The notes under the pieces were generated by a model, which saw only the letters and a list, made by a program, of their open reading frames with translations, was not told where the DNA came from and searched no databases. From assembly GCA_963786155.1 (NCBI GenBank), contig CAWAXW010000006.1, positions 1,054,001 to 1,118,000 on the forward strand: 64,000 nucleotides of DNA, in the 5' to 3' direction. The position numbers and the translations under genes are program-made. This DNA is from CAWAXW01 sp963786155. GTDB taxonomy: Bacteria; Actinomycetota; CADDZG01; WHSQ01. Below are positions 54,706 to 63,235 of this stretch, piece after piece; position 1 is the stretch's first letter, and every line of letters begins with the position of its first letter.

Positions 54706-55434
54706 ATGCCTGTTCAAGCCGACAACGACTCGCTGCGCCGGCTCCTCGAGTTGCAAGGCGAGGACAGCGCGATCTCCAAGCTCAATCACGACATGGAGAC
54801 TCTGCCGGAGGCCCAGAGGCTGGCGGAGCGCAACGCTCAGTTGCAGGAACTGTCGGCCGACCTCGAGATAGCCCAGAAACAGCTGGACGAGATCGCGCGC
54901 GAGCAGGACCGTATGGAGGGCGAGATCGGCATCCTCGGCCAGAAGATCGAGCGCGAGGAGAAACGATTGTTCGCGGGGAGCGTGTCCAACCCGAAGGAGC
55001 TTGCGGCGCTTCAGGCCGAGGTGGACAGTCTCAAGCGCAAACGGTCCGGCTTCGAGGACGATCTGCTCGAGGTCATGGTGCAGCGCGACTCGGCAACGGA
55101 GACGCGCGACAGGATCACCAACGAGCGCGAGTCAACACAGAGCGAAGCCGAGGTACTGACCAAGACCGTCGGGTCGCTCGCCGGCGACATCGTCGGACAA
55201 CTCGATGCCCACGGTAAGAAGCGCACCGAGATCGCAACCATCATCCCGGAGGACCTGTTGGCGCTCTACGAGCAGATCCGGGCCCAGAAGGGTGGGGTCG
55301 GGGCTGCCGCTCTCGTTGGGGGCACATGTCAGGGCTGTCATACGAAGCTCCCCGCGGTCGAGGCCGAGCGGGTGCGGAACGAGGGCGGTCTGCAGCGTTG
55401 CGACAACTGCAGACGCATCCTCATCGTCTCCTGA
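54706..55434 (+). CDS. Coiled-coil protein with C4-type zinc ribbon
   Basis: 242 residues. A long coiled coil occupies about residues 10-185 (LAERNAQLQELSADLEIAQKQLDEIAREQ, RLFAGSVSNPKELAALQAEVDSLKRK). A zinc ribbon follows with GTCQGCHTKLP and LQRCDNCRRIL, the CxxC...CxxC ligands of the zf-RING_7 (CT398-like) family. In other bacteria it is commonly found beside an RNase HI gene, as here (2 bp gap). The role is unclear; nucleic-acid or secretion-related functions have been suggested for the family. Confidence 0.82.
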   Translation: MPVQADNDSLRRLLELQGEDSAISKLNHDMETLPEAQRLAERNAQLQELSADLEIAQKQLDEIAREQDRMEGEIGILGQKIEREEKRLFAGSVSNPKELAALQAEVDSLKRKRSGFEDDLLEVMVQRDSATETRDRITNERESTQSEAEVLTKTVGSLAGDIVGQLDAHGKKRTEIATIIPEDLLALYEQIRAQKGGVGAAALVGGTCQGCHTKLPAVEAERVRNEGGLQRCDNCRRILIVS

Positions 55435-55436
55435 AC

Positions 55437-55898
55437 TTGAAAGCCAAGCTCAACACCGACGGAGGCGCGCGCGGCAATCCCGGCCCGGCAGGTATCGGCA
55501 TCTTCCTTCAGGACCTGGACGGCGAGCTTGTGCTCGAGCACGCGGAGAGCATCGGTGAGACGACGAACAACGTGGCCGAGTACAAGGCGTTGATCAAGGG
55601 CCTGGAGCTCGCGCTCGAAAGCGGGGTCACCGAGATCGATGCTTACGTGGATTCCGAGTTGGTCGCGTCGCAGGTGAGGGGCGAGTGGAAGATCAAGAAC
55701 GAGGCGCTGCGCCCGCTCGCGATCAAGGCGGAGGTCTTGCTCAGGAAGTTCGACAAGGCAACGTTGCACCACGTACGGCGGGAGAAGAACGCCGAGGCCG
55801 ACCGCTTGGCCAACCGAGCGATGGATGAGGCGGCTGCAGGGAGGGCGTATCTCGAATCCGAGCGTGAGATGCAATTGGGCTTCGACTCCGACGAGTGA
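55437..55898 (+). CDS. rnhA: RNase HI-family ribonuclease
   Basis: Degrades the RNA strand of RNA-DNA hybrids. About 153 residues from TTG 55437, immediately after the zinc-ribbon stop. Active-site carboxylates are visible: Asp in LNTDGGARGNPGPAG, Glu in TTNNVAEYKALI, Asp in AYVDSELVASQV and the last Asp in NAEADRLANRAM. The basic protrusion is short, as in the bacterial/archaeal RNase HI-like subgroup. An upstream extension in the same frame is not supported by homology. The stop overlaps the next start (GTGA at 55895). Confidence 0.88.
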   Translation: MKAKLNTDGGARGNPGPAGIGIFLQDLDGELVLEHAESIGETTNNVAEYKALIKGLELALESGVTEIDAYVDSELVASQVRGEWKIKNEALRPLAIKAEVLLRKFDKATLHHVRREKNAEADRLANRAMDEAAAGRAYLESEREMQLGFDSDE

Positions 55899-56404
55899 TT
55901 CTCTGGCACCTCGGCATCGCGATGCTGCTCGTCTACGTGACGCTCGGCCGGAGGCGGATCGACTACCGCTTCATCCTTCTAGGGGCGGTGCTCCCGGATG
56001 TCATCGACGGGATCCTGACGCTCGTCACCGATCTTCCCTCCCGCTCGTTTTCCCACACCATTCTTTCGGTCATCGTCGTGGCGGTGGTCGTCCTCCTCAC
56101 CACTAAGGGGGAGACTCGCCTGGCGGTGTTCGGGCTGGCGGTCGGATGGCTCACGCACCTCGTTGCCGATGCGATGTGGCAGGCGCCTCGCACGTTCCTG
56201 TGGCCCACGTTCGGAACGGACTTCCCAACCACTCCCGCAGAGCCGTACTCGTGGGACCTCTTCGTCCATCCCCTCGACCATCTGGCGACCTGGGTCGGCG
56301 AGCTCGTGGGCCTTGCGATCCTCGCCTGGTTCTACGTCGCCTTCGAGCTCGGCAAAGGCGACCGCATGAAGCGCTTCATGGCCGACGGCTATCTCCGACC
56401 GTAG
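55895..56404 (+). CDS. DUF457/YbcI-like membrane protein (putative metal-dependent hydrolase)
   Basis: 169 residues with about four membrane helices. His/Asp pairs at helix ends (WHLGIAM, LPDVIDGILTL, RSFSHTILSV, WLTHLVADAMW, FVHPLDHLATW) form the polar core typical of the DUF457/YdjM-type inner-membrane hydrolase-like family. GTG 55895 overlaps the RNase H stop. It is the last gene before the cobalamin riboswitch. Enzymatic activity is unproven for most of the family. Confidence 0.7.
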   Translation: MILWHLGIAMLLVYVTLGRRRIDYRFILLGAVLPDVIDGILTLVTDLPSRSFSHTILSVIVVAVVVLLTTKGETRLAVFGLAVGWLTHLVADAMWQAPRTFLWPTFGTDFPTTPAEPYSWDLFVHPLDHLATWVGELVGLAILAWFYVAFELGKGDRMKRFMADGYLRP

Positions 56405-56429
56405 CAAGCTGGCAGTAGAGTGCCCTCGA

Positions 56430-56598
56430 CCGTTGACAGGCAGATACGCCGTGCCTTCGGCGAAGGAAGTCCGGTGCGAATCCGGGGCTGTCCCGCAACT
56501 GTGATCGAAGCATCGAACACCGCTTCGTAAGCCAGGAACTTCGGTGAGGCGCGTCGCTCTACTCGAGACCGGGCGCGGAAACCCGGGGAAGGAGCGCT
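56430..56598 (+). ncRNA. Cobalamin (adenosylcobalamin) riboswitch
   Basis: The conserved aptamer core is readable: GAAGTCCGGTGCGAATCC (56466-), CTGTCCCGCAACTGTGATC and the B12-box segment AAGCCAGGAAC at about 56529-56539. A short hairpin (CCGGG/CCCGG, about 56569-56586) sits directly before AAGGAG at 56589-56593 and the btuF ATG at 56600, so ligand binding probably hides the ribosome-binding site. The riboswitch should shut down the whole btuFCD-cob operon when cobalamin is sufficient. The exact 5' end is estimated. Confidence 0.9.
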
Positions 56599-56599
56599 G

Positions 56600-57547
56600 A
56601 TGAGCGGAGTTCTTAAGCGTCCTTGGAGACGCCTCCTCTGTCTCGCGATCGCCACAGGAATGCTGTTCGCCGCGTGCGGATCCGATGAGGAGGAGCCGGT
56701 AGCCGCGCCGGAGTCGTCGGCTACGGCTGAAGCCTTCCCCGTAACGATCGATACGGCCGCCGGTCCGGTCACTATCGAGGAGCAGCCCGACGCGATCGTT
56801 TCCTTGTCTCCGACCGCGACCGAGATGCTGTTCGCTGTCGGCGCTGGTGAGCAAGTTGTAGCGGTCGACGATCAGTCGGACTACCCGCCAGAGGTACCGA
56901 CCACCGACCTGTCCGGCTTTGAGCCGAACGTCGAAGCGATCGTCGGCTACGAACCCGATCTGGTGGTGGCCTCGAGCGAGGCGTCGCTCGAATCCCTCGC
57001 GGACGTCGGCATCCCGCTCCTTGTCCAGCCGGCCGCGGTCGACCTCGACGATACCTACGCACAGCTCGAGCAGGTGGGAACGGCAACCGGCCATGTCGAA
57101 GAGGCTGCTGAGGAAGTCGCGACGATGAAGACGCGGATCGATGAGATCGTCGCAACCGTGCCGGAAACGTCTGACCCCCCGACCTACTACCACGAGCTCG
57201 ATAACACCTACTTCAGCGTCACGTCGGAAACGTTCATCGGACAGGTGTACGGGCTCGCAGGGCTCGAGAACATCGCGGACGAAGCCAAGAAGGCCGGCAC
57301 CGGGTATCCGCAGCTCTCGGCCGAATACATCATCGAGGCCAACCCCGATTTCGTCTTCCTGGCGGACTCCGAATGTTGCGGTCAGACACGCGAGAAAGTG
57401 AGCAAGCGACCGGGCTGGGATCAGATCGCGGCCATCGAGCAAGGTGCGGTCTTCGATGTCGGCGACGACGTGTCCTCGCGCTGGGGGCCGCGCGTAGTCG
57501 AGTTCCTGGAGATCGTCGTGGATGCGATCCTCGAGAAGACTCCGTGA
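56600..57547 (+). CDS. btuF: Cobalamin-binding lipoprotein BtuF
   Basis: Extracytoplasmic binding protein delivering corrinoids to BtuCD. 315 residues. The lipobox LFAAC (Cys27 or so) is followed by an acidic linker, then a class III binding-protein fold with AIVSLSPTATEMLFAVGAGEQVVAVDDQSDYPPEV and FEPNVEAIVGYEPDLVVAS. A long backbone helix links the lobes (AAEEVATMKTRIDEIV). It is placed directly under a cobalamin riboswitch, which separates it from siderophore-binding relatives. SD AAGGAG is seven bases before the ATG. Confidence 0.9.
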   Translation: MSGVLKRPWRRLLCLAIATGMLFAACGSDEEEPVAAPESSATAEAFPVTIDTAAGPVTIEEQPDAIVSLSPTATEMLFAVGAGEQVVAVDDQSDYPPEVPTTDLSGFEPNVEAIVGYEPDLVVASSEASLESLADVGIPLLVQPAAVDLDDTYAQLEQVGTATGHVEEAAEEVATMKTRIDEIVATVPETSDPPTYYHELDNTYFSVTSETFIGQVYGLAGLENIADEAKKAGTGYPQLSAEYIIEANPDFVFLADSECCGQTREKVSKRPGWDQIAAIEQGAVFDVGDDVSSRWGPRVVEFLEIVVDAILEKTP

Positions 57548-58598
57548 GCTAGTGGGAACTGCTTTACGGCCCGCAGGACTCAGGGCGGGATGGCTGCTAG
57601 CTGCAGTGGGCACCTTGTTGGTGGCGCTGGTCCTTGCCGTTCTGGTCGGACCGGTCTCGCTGGATCCCGTGGCGGCGATCAAGGATCTGGTGGATCGGCT
57701 GCCATTCGTCGAGGTGGATTCGGGCCTTACGGAGCAGCAGAGCGCGATCCTGTGGCAGCTTCGGGTTCCGCGGGTCGTCCTGGCGGGCCTGGTGGGCGCC
57801 ATGCTCGCGCTGGCGGGGGCTGCCTACCAGGGTGTCTTCCGCAATCCGTTGGCCGACCCCTATCTCCTCGGGGTCGCCGCGGGGGCCGGGTTGGGCGCAA
57901 CGATCATCATCGCGGTTGGCCCGACCGCCAGCGAGTGGGCGGTGGACCCCCTTCCGGTCTTCGCCTTCCTGGGCGCGCTCGTCGGGGTGTCCATGACGTA
58001 TGTGCTTGGCCGCGCCGGCACGAGAGCGAGAACGACCGCGACGCTCATCCTCGCCGGGGTGGCAACCGCGTCTTTTCTCACGGCGATCCAGACGTACATC
58101 CAACAAAGGGAGGACGACACCGTCCGGCAGGTCTACAGCTGGATATTGGGCCGCTTAACGACCGCAAGCTGGGGCGATGTCACCCTCATCCTTCCCTATG
58201 TGGTGGCCGGCGCTCTTGTCATCGTTCTGCACCGCCGCTTGCTGGACATGCTCAGCGTCGGTGACGAGGAGGCGACCAGCCTCGGTGTCAACACGAGGCG
58301 GGTGCGGCTGCTGATCGTGATCGCTGCGTCTCTCGGCACTGCCGCCGCGGTCTCGGTAAGCGGACTGATCGGATTCGTAGGAGTGATCGTGCCTCACACC
58401 GTGCGTCTGCTGGCCGGGACGAGCTACCGCGTGGTCGTGCCGCTTTCGATCCTTCTTGGGGCCGCTTTCGTGATCCTCGCGGACCTCGTGGGTCGCACGG
58501 TAATCGCGCCGGCGGAGATACCGATCGGTGTCATCACAGCGTTCCTTGGTGCTCCTTTCTTTCTCATCGTGTTGCGCAGGAGCGGGAGGACGGCTTGA
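57522..58598 (+). CDS. btuC: Cobalamin ABC transporter permease BtuC
   Basis: 358 residues, FecCD family. About ten hydrophobic helices are present, with the family motifs RLPRV-like LRVPRVVLAGLVGAMLALAGAAYQGVFRNPLADPYLLGVAAGAGLGA and, in the second half, GVNTRRVRLLIV and SVSGLIGFVGVIVPHTVRLLAG. It starts at ATG 57522, overlapping btuF by 26 bp; GTG 57552 is an alternative. It is transcribed under the riboswitch with btuF and btuD. Confidence 0.92.
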   Translation: MRSSRRLRELVGTALRPAGLRAGWLLAAVGTLLVALVLAVLVGPVSLDPVAAIKDLVDRLPFVEVDSGLTEQQSAILWQLRVPRVVLAGLVGAMLALAGAAYQGVFRNPLADPYLLGVAAGAGLGATIIIAVGPTASEWAVDPLPVFAFLGALVGVSMTYVLGRAGTRARTTATLILAGVATASFLTAIQTYIQQREDDTVRQVYSWILGRLTTASWGDVTLILPYVVAGALVIVLHRRLLDMLSVGDEEATSLGVNTRRVRLLIVIAASLGTAAAVSVSGLIGFVGVIVPHTVRLLAGTSYRVVVPLSILLGAAFVILADLVGRTVIAPAEIPIGVITAFLGAPFFLIVLRRSGRTA

Positions 58599-59392
58599 AC
58601 TCGGTTTCGGTTTCCGGGGTGTCGGTCTCCTACGACGCGACGTTCGTTCTCCGTTCTTTCGATGTCGATGTCGAACCCGGCTCCTGGCTCACTTTGATCG
58701 GACCGAACGGCGCCGGCAAGACGACCGTGCTGAGGGCGATCGCAGGGTTGGTTCCGTTCGAGGGCGATATATGCATCGGTTCACTCACTGTCGGACAAGC
58801 GGATCGGAGGTCGATCGCCCAAGCCGTCGCCTACGTTCCCCAACGGCCACTGATGCCGGAGGGAACGACCGTTACCGACTACGTGCTGATGGGACGCAAC
58901 CCCTACATCGGCTATTTCTCCACCGAGAAAGAGGCGGACCTGGTCGCGGTGCAGATCGCGCTGGACCGCCTCGACCTGGAGAGTCTCCGTGACCGAGACG
59001 TCGCTACTCTCAGCGGCGGCGAGGCGCAGCGCGTTGTGCTCGCTCGGGCTTTGGCGCAAGAGGCGCCGGTGCTGCTGTTGGACGAACCCACGAGTGAGCT
59101 CGACGTCGGCCATCAACAGCAGGTGCTGGAGCTGGTGGACCGACTTCGGACTAGCGTCGGGCTGACCGTGTTGTCGACGATGCACGATCTGACGCTCGCC
59201 GGGCAGTACTCGCAGAGGTTCGTTCTCCTCGACCGGGGTGAAGCGGTAGCACGGGGGACGGCCGAGGACGTCCTTCGCTCCGACCTCATCGAGCGTCACT
59301 ATGGCGCTGCGGTCAAGGTGCTGGCCACCGAATCGGGCCTGATCGTCGTCCCGACACGTCCTCAGGCCCAGGAGGCCGTCCTTGAGCGCTAG
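58595..59392 (+). CDS. btuD: Cobalamin ABC transporter ATPase BtuD
   Basis: 265 residues; TTG 58595 overlaps the btuC stop. Walker A GPNGAGKTT, Q-loop YVPQRPLMPEGTTVTDYVLMGR, signature TLSGGEAQRV, Walker B VLLLDEPTSELD and switch His in TMHDLTLA mark an FecCD-type ATPase. The C-terminal extension (VKVLATESGLIVVPTRPQ) is typical of the subfamily. It overlaps the cobO start by 11 bp. Confidence 0.92.
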   Translation: MNSVSVSGVSVSYDATFVLRSFDVDVEPGSWLTLIGPNGAGKTTVLRAIAGLVPFEGDICIGSLTVGQADRRSIAQAVAYVPQRPLMPEGTTVTDYVLMGRNPYIGYFSTEKEADLVAVQIALDRLDLESLRDRDVATLSGGEAQRVVLARALAQEAPVLLLDEPTSELDVGHQQQVLELVDRLRTSVGLTVLSTMHDLTLAGQYSQRFVLLDRGEAVARGTAEDVLRSDLIERHYGAAVKVLATESGLIVVPTRPQAQEAVLER

Positions 59393-59948
59393 CCCGCCGG
59401 CAAAGGCTCCCAGAAAGCAACCGATCCGGAGGGTGAGCTCGCTCCTTCTCGTCAACACCGGCAACGGCAAGGGCAAGAGCACTGCCGCCTTCGGCACGAT
59501 GATCCGCGCCGTTGCGCGCGGCTGGAACGTCTCCGTCATCCAGTTCATCAAGTCCGGGAAATGGAAGGTGGGAGAGGAGGAAGTCGGCCGCCGCTTAGGC
59601 GTCGACTGGTGGACGACGGGCGACGGTTTCACATGGAACTCCAAGGACATGGACGAGACCGAGGCACGGGCGCGAGAAGCGTGGCACATCGCGACCGACA
59701 GGCTTGCCTCCGGCGAGTACGAGCTCGTCGTCCTCGACGAGATCACGTATGCCGTCAACTACGGCTGGATCGAACTGGGCGAGATCCTGACTGCGCTGAA
59801 ACAGAGGGCCGAGAAGGTAAACGTCATCATCACGGGCCGCGACGCTCCGAAGGAGATCATCGAGATTGCCGACACGGTCACAGAGATGAAGAACATCAAG
59901 CACGCCTTCGACCAGGGCGTGCCGGCGAAGAGGGGGATCGACCTCTGA
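59382..59948 (+). CDS. cobO: Cob(I)yrinic acid a,c-diamide adenosyltransferase CobO
   Basis: Transfers the adenosyl group of ATP to Co(I) corrinoids. 188 residues, with P-loop VNTGNGKGKSTAAFG, KSGKWKVGEEE, GDGFTWNSKDM and the second nucleotide-site VVLDEITYAVNYGW, the CobA/CobO family pattern (not the PduO or EutT types). TTG 59382 overlaps btuD. The stop overlaps the cobU start (TGATG at 59946). With cobU, cobT and cobS it forms the lower-ligand assembly and cobinamide-salvage part of the pathway. Confidence 0.93.
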   Translation: MSASPPAKAPRKQPIRRVSSLLLVNTGNGKGKSTAAFGTMIRAVARGWNVSVIQFIKSGKWKVGEEEVGRRLGVDWWTTGDGFTWNSKDMDETEARAREAWHIATDRLASGEYELVVLDEITYAVNYGWIELGEILTALKQRAEKVNVIITGRDAPKEIIEIADTVTEMKNIKHAFDQGVPAKRGIDL

Positions 59949-60478
59949 TGGGGATGACCCTGTTGGTCGGGGGAGCGCGCGCCGGAAAGTCCTCCCTGGC
60001 GGCGCGGCTCGCCGCGGGTACGGGTTCGCCGGTGACCTTCATCGCCACGGCCGAGGCGCTCGACGACGACATGAAAGCCAGGATCGCTCGTCACCGCGCC
60101 GACCGGCCGGATGAGTGGACGACCACCGAGGAACCGCGTGACCTCGCGGCGGCTTTGGCAGGGATCAACCAGGCCGACACCGTGATCGTTGATTGCCTCA
60201 CGCTGTGGGTCAGCAACCTCGTCCTCGACGGCCTCGCCGACGATGCCATAGATGGGCTAGCGGGAACCGTGGCTAAGGTCGCTGCAGCACACGACGGGGC
60301 GACGTTCGTGGTCACGAACGAAGTGGGTATGGGTGTGCATCCCAGCTCCGAGCTCGGACGGCGCTTCCGAGACATCCTCGGCCGGGTCAACGCGATCTGG
60401 AGCGAGGCCGCGGAGGAGGCCTTCTTAGTGGTTGCGGGTCGCGCCATCCGCCTGGAGGTACCGGGAGGCATCGGATGA
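59948..60478 (+). CDS. cobU: Adenosylcobinamide kinase / guanylyltransferase CobU (CobP)
   Basis: Phosphorylates and guanylylates adenosylcobinamide. 176 residues, with P-loop LVGGARAGKSSLAARLA, FIATAEALDDDMKARIARHRADRP (including the His that is guanylylated in the family), VDCLTLWVSNLVLD and the TNEVGMGVHPSSELGRRFRDILG motif. It is of normal length. ATG 59948 overlaps the cobO stop, and the stop overlaps cobT (ATGA at 60475). Confidence 0.93.
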   Translation: MGMTLLVGGARAGKSSLAARLAAGTGSPVTFIATAEALDDDMKARIARHRADRPDEWTTTEEPRDLAAALAGINQADTVIVDCLTLWVSNLVLDGLADDAIDGLAGTVAKVAAAHDGATFVVTNEVGMGVHPSSELGRRFRDILGRVNAIWSEAAEEAFLVVAGRAIRLEVPGGIG

Positions 60479-61459
60479 GCATCTCCGATCTACTCGAGCG
60501 ACTCCCGCCGCCCAACGACAGCGTGCGGGCATCGGTAACGGCTCGCGCCGAGCGTGTGCTCCGACCCGCGGGTGCCTTGGCCCGCCTGGATGAGATCGCG
60601 GCTTGGCTGGCGTCGTGGCAAGGCACCGAAAAACCTTCGGCTGCGAGCCCTGCGGTCATCGTGTTCCTCGCAGATCACGGCGTGGCTGCACAGGGTGTGA
60701 GTGCCTACCCGCAGAGCATCACCGCCGAGATGTTGAAAGCGCTCGAAGGCGGCGTGGCCACCGCAGCGGTGATGGCGCGCGCTCTTGGAGCGACCTTGTC
60801 GGTCGTCGACGTGGGGGTGGGGGACCCGACCGGAGACATCTCGACCTCCGATGCGTTGAGCCCCGAACGATTCGCATCTTGCTTCGAGGCCGGACGTGCG
60901 GCGCTGGATTCCTTCGATCCAGATCTACTCGTGCTGGGAGAGATGGGCATCGGCAACACGACTGCCGCGGCTGCGGTAGCGGCGACGCTCTTCGGGATGC
61001 GAGCCCAAGATTGGGTCGGGCGGGGCACGGGAGTGGACGACGAGGGGTTGTCTCGCAAGATCGAAGCGGTCAAGGCCGCTCGCCAGCGCTCAGAGGGCGG
61101 TCAACCGTTGGAGATCCTGCGGCGAGTGGGAGGGGCGGAGCTCGCGGCGCTCGCCGGAGCCGCGGTCGAAGCTCGGTTGCGATCTATCCCGGTGGTGCTC
61201 GACGGGTTCGTGGTGACGGCGGCCGTCGCGCCGCTCGCCGTCGCTCACCCCGGCGCGCTCGATCGATTGCATCGCCGGCCACTGCTCATCGGAGCCGGGG
61301 CATCGTCTGCTGCTCGAGAAGCTCGGGCTGGAGCCACTTCTCGAGCTGGGGCTTCGTTTGGGCGAAGGAAGCGGCGCGCTGGCGGCCGTGCCGCTGATCC
61401 GCCTCGCGGCCGCGTCCGTGGTCGAGGTTGCGACCTTCGAAGAGTGGGGGATCGGCTGA
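60475..61459 (+). CDS. cobT: Nicotinate-nucleotide-dimethylbenzimidazole phosphoribosyltransferase CobT, frameshifted
   Basis: Makes alpha-ribazole phosphate, the lower ligand precursor. Motifs are FLADHGVAAQGVSAYPQSITAEML, GEMGIGNTTAAAAV, GRGTGVDDEGLSRKI and DGFVVTAAVAPL. After HPGAL the frame is lost at about 61264, where GATCGATTGC contains one extra base. Corrected, it reads DDCIAGHCSSEPGHRLLLEKLGLEPLLELGLRLGEGSGA, with the catalytic Glu in LGEGSGA, and ends EEWGIG at the TGA 61457-61459 (327 residues). As sequenced, the frame runs through into cobS and mimics a CobT-CobS fusion. Confidence 0.87.
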
Positions 61460-62211
61460 GCGGATTCTCCGGAGCGGTGACGTTCCTGACGCGCGTACCG
61501 ATGCGGCAGGACAGGGTCGACATCGCTCGGTCCGTGCCCTGGTTCCCGGTAGTGGGCGCTCTCATCGGGGTCGTCTCGGGTGCTGCATATGCGGGGGCGA
61601 TCGAGATCCTGCCGCCGGTGGTTGCGGCCACCATCGCGATCGCACTCTCGGCCGCGCTCACGGGTGGCTTCCACGAGGACGGGCTGGGCGACACCTTCGA
61701 CGCGTTGGGCGGGGGACGCGATGCAGATGATGCACTGAGGATCCTCAAGGATCCGCGGCAGGGAACGTTTGGCGTCATCGCGATCGCGCTCGACCTATTG
61801 CTGCGCGTCGCTTGCCTCGCGACCCTGGGGGCCGCGGACGGGTTTGCGATCCTCGTCGCCGCGCACGCTATCGCCCGTTCGGGTGCGGTGGCGACGATGC
61901 TCAGCGCACCGATCGTTGGAGGTGAGGGCTTGGGGGCTGCATATGCACGCTCCGTCAATGCTCGACAGGTCGGCGCGGCCTTGACGGGAGCGCTGGCAAT
62001 CGGAGCGCTCGCTATCGGGGTGTGGGTTCTGGTAGCAGCGGTGCTCGTCGAGCTCGGAGCGGTGATCGTCAGTCGCTGGTCGACGGCGAAGATCGGTGGC
62101 GTCACCGGCGACGTCTTCGGCGCGATCGAGCAAGTGGGGGAGTGTCTCGTGCTCGGCTTGGGGGCCGCGCTGGTATTCAACGGCTGGAGTGAGGTCGCCT
62201 GGTGGGCATGA
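61444..62211 (+). CDS. cobS: Adenosylcobinamide-GDP ribazoletransferase CobS
   Basis: Joins alpha-ribazole (phosphate) to AdoCbi-GDP in the membrane. About 255 residues. FSGAVTFLTRVPM, the metal-site HEDGLGDTFDALGGG, LKDPRQGTFGVIAIALDLLLR and several hydrophobic helices are family signatures. The start is inferred: GTG 61444 overlaps the end of cobT by 16 bp; CTG 61456 or GTG 61480 are alternatives. The stop overlaps the next start (ATGA at 62208). Confidence 0.88.
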   Translation: MGDRLSGFSGAVTFLTRVPMRQDRVDIARSVPWFPVVGALIGVVSGAAYAGAIEILPPVVAATIAIALSAALTGGFHEDGLGDTFDALGGGRDADDALRILKDPRQGTFGVIAIALDLLLRVACLATLGAADGFAILVAAHAIARSGAVATMLSAPIVGGEGLGAAYARSVNARQVGAALTGALAIGALAIGVWVLVAAVLVELGAVIVSRWSTAKIGGVTGDVFGAIEQVGECLVLGLGAALVFNGWSEVAWWA

Positions 62212-62708
62212 CCCGGCTTTGGCTGTATCGCCACGCGCGGACCGACTGGCTCGACCAGGGTCGACTCAACGGGGTGACAGATGTCGAGCTGAACGAGGCC
62301 GGGCGGGCCCAGGCCGGGTCCTTACGGGCGCTGCTGGCCGAGCGAGAGTGGACTGGCGTGTGGAGCTCCGACCTCGTCAGAGCGAGCGGCACGGCAGCTC
62401 TCGCTTTCGGGGAGCCGCGGGTGGACGACCGACTGCGCGAGCTGGACTTCGGCGCGATCGAGGGCCTCACATGGGCCGACCTCGACGGCGACGTGCGCGC
62501 CGCGATGCTCGCGTTCGATCCGTTCAGGGCCCCACGCGGTGAGTCGGTGGCAGAGCTGAGGGCCCGGCTCCATGCGTTCATCGCCGACCTCGATGATGGA
62601 GACCACCTTGTTTTCACCCACGGCGGGCCGATCAGAGCCCTGGCGCGCGAGGTCGGCGACGACGTGAGGTTGGGCCCGTGCGAGCACCTGGTGTTTACCG
62701 TCGCATAG
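62208..62708 (+). CDS. cobC: Histidine phosphatase, probable alpha-ribazole phosphatase CobC
   Basis: 166 residues. The RHG-type phosphatase motif is YRHARTDW (RHA in place of RHG), followed by GRLNGVTDVELNEAGRAQA, SSDLVRASGTAALAFG, LRELDFGAIEGLTW and the second catalytic His in FTHGGPIRALARE. The ATGA overlap with cobS and last place in the cob operon support dephosphorylation of alpha-ribazole-5'-phosphate or adenosylcobalamin-5'-phosphate. In isolation it could be any phosphoglycerate-mutase-like phosphatase. GTG 62202 is an alternative start. Confidence 0.8.
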   Translation: MTRLWLYRHARTDWLDQGRLNGVTDVELNEAGRAQAGSLRALLAEREWTGVWSSDLVRASGTAALAFGEPRVDDRLRELDFGAIEGLTWADLDGDVRAAMLAFDPFRAPRGESVAELRARLHAFIADLDDGDHLVFTHGGPIRALAREVGDDVRLGPCEHLVFTVA

Positions 62709-62748
62709 CGGGGTGGGCTGGGCCAGACCGCAGGACATAATGATGGAT

Positions 62749-63092
62749 GAGTGGGCCGGGTGACCGCGGCCATGCAAATGGCTGAGGAAAGTCCGGACTC
62801 CTCAGGGCAGGACGCTGGGGAAATCCCAGGCGGGGCGACCCGTGGAAAGTGCCACAGAAACAGACCGCCTCAGCTTTTCGGAGCCGAGGTAAGGGTGGAA
62901 AGGTGAGGTAAGAGCTCACCAGCGGGCCGGGCGACCGGTCCGGCTAGGCAAACCCCGTCCGGAGCAAGGCCAAGCAGGGGGCACGGGCTGCCCGTCCGCT
63001 TCGAGCAGAAGCACCCCCGGGTAGGCCGCATAGATGGATGGTCACCGCCGTTTCTTCGGAGGCGGCACAGGATCCGGCTTACAGGCCCACTC
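62749..63092 (+). ncRNA. rnpB: RNase P RNA (class A)
   Basis: The catalytic RNA of tRNA 5' processing. The P1 helix GAGTGGGCC (62749) pairs with GGCCCACTC (63084-63092). Universally conserved pieces are present: GAGGAAAGTCCGGACTCC (about 62783), CACAGAAACAGACCGC, GGTAAGAGCTCACCAGC, GGCAAACCCC, TAGATGGATGGTCACCGCC and the 3' ACAGGATCCGGCTTACAGG. The length of 344 bases fits type A RNAs from Actinomycetota. It is transcribed with the cob operon orientation, 40 bp after cobC. Confidence 0.95.
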
Positions 63093-63099
63093 GGAACAC

Positions 63100-63125
63100 G
63101 GGCCCCCGCCGCAAGGCGGGGGCCC
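63100..63125 (+). terminator. Strong hairpin after rnpB
   Basis: Perfect 11-bp arms GGGCCCCCGCC and GGCGGGGGCCC around a GCAA tetraloop, 7 bases beyond the RNase P RNA 3' end. Only a weak pyrimidine tail follows (CACCTT). Confidence 0.7.
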
Positions 63126-63235
63126 ACCTTCAACCCCCCCGTTACCCCTAACGACTTCACTCGTTCAGGTGTTCAGGGGCCCGGGCTCAGGTCCGATAAT
63201 GGTGGGACCACCGGGGTTCGGAAGGGAGCGTTCGA

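Noticed and set aside
56433..56438. TTGACA as a -35 promoter element before btuF
   Set aside because: No -10 sequence occurs at the right distance, and the bases fall in the 5' part of the riboswitch aptamer region.
60475..62211. A CobT-CobS bifunctional fusion
   Set aside because: The real CobT C-terminus, including the catalytic LGEGSGA motif, is in another frame ending at 61459. An extra base at about 61264 makes the apparent read-through.
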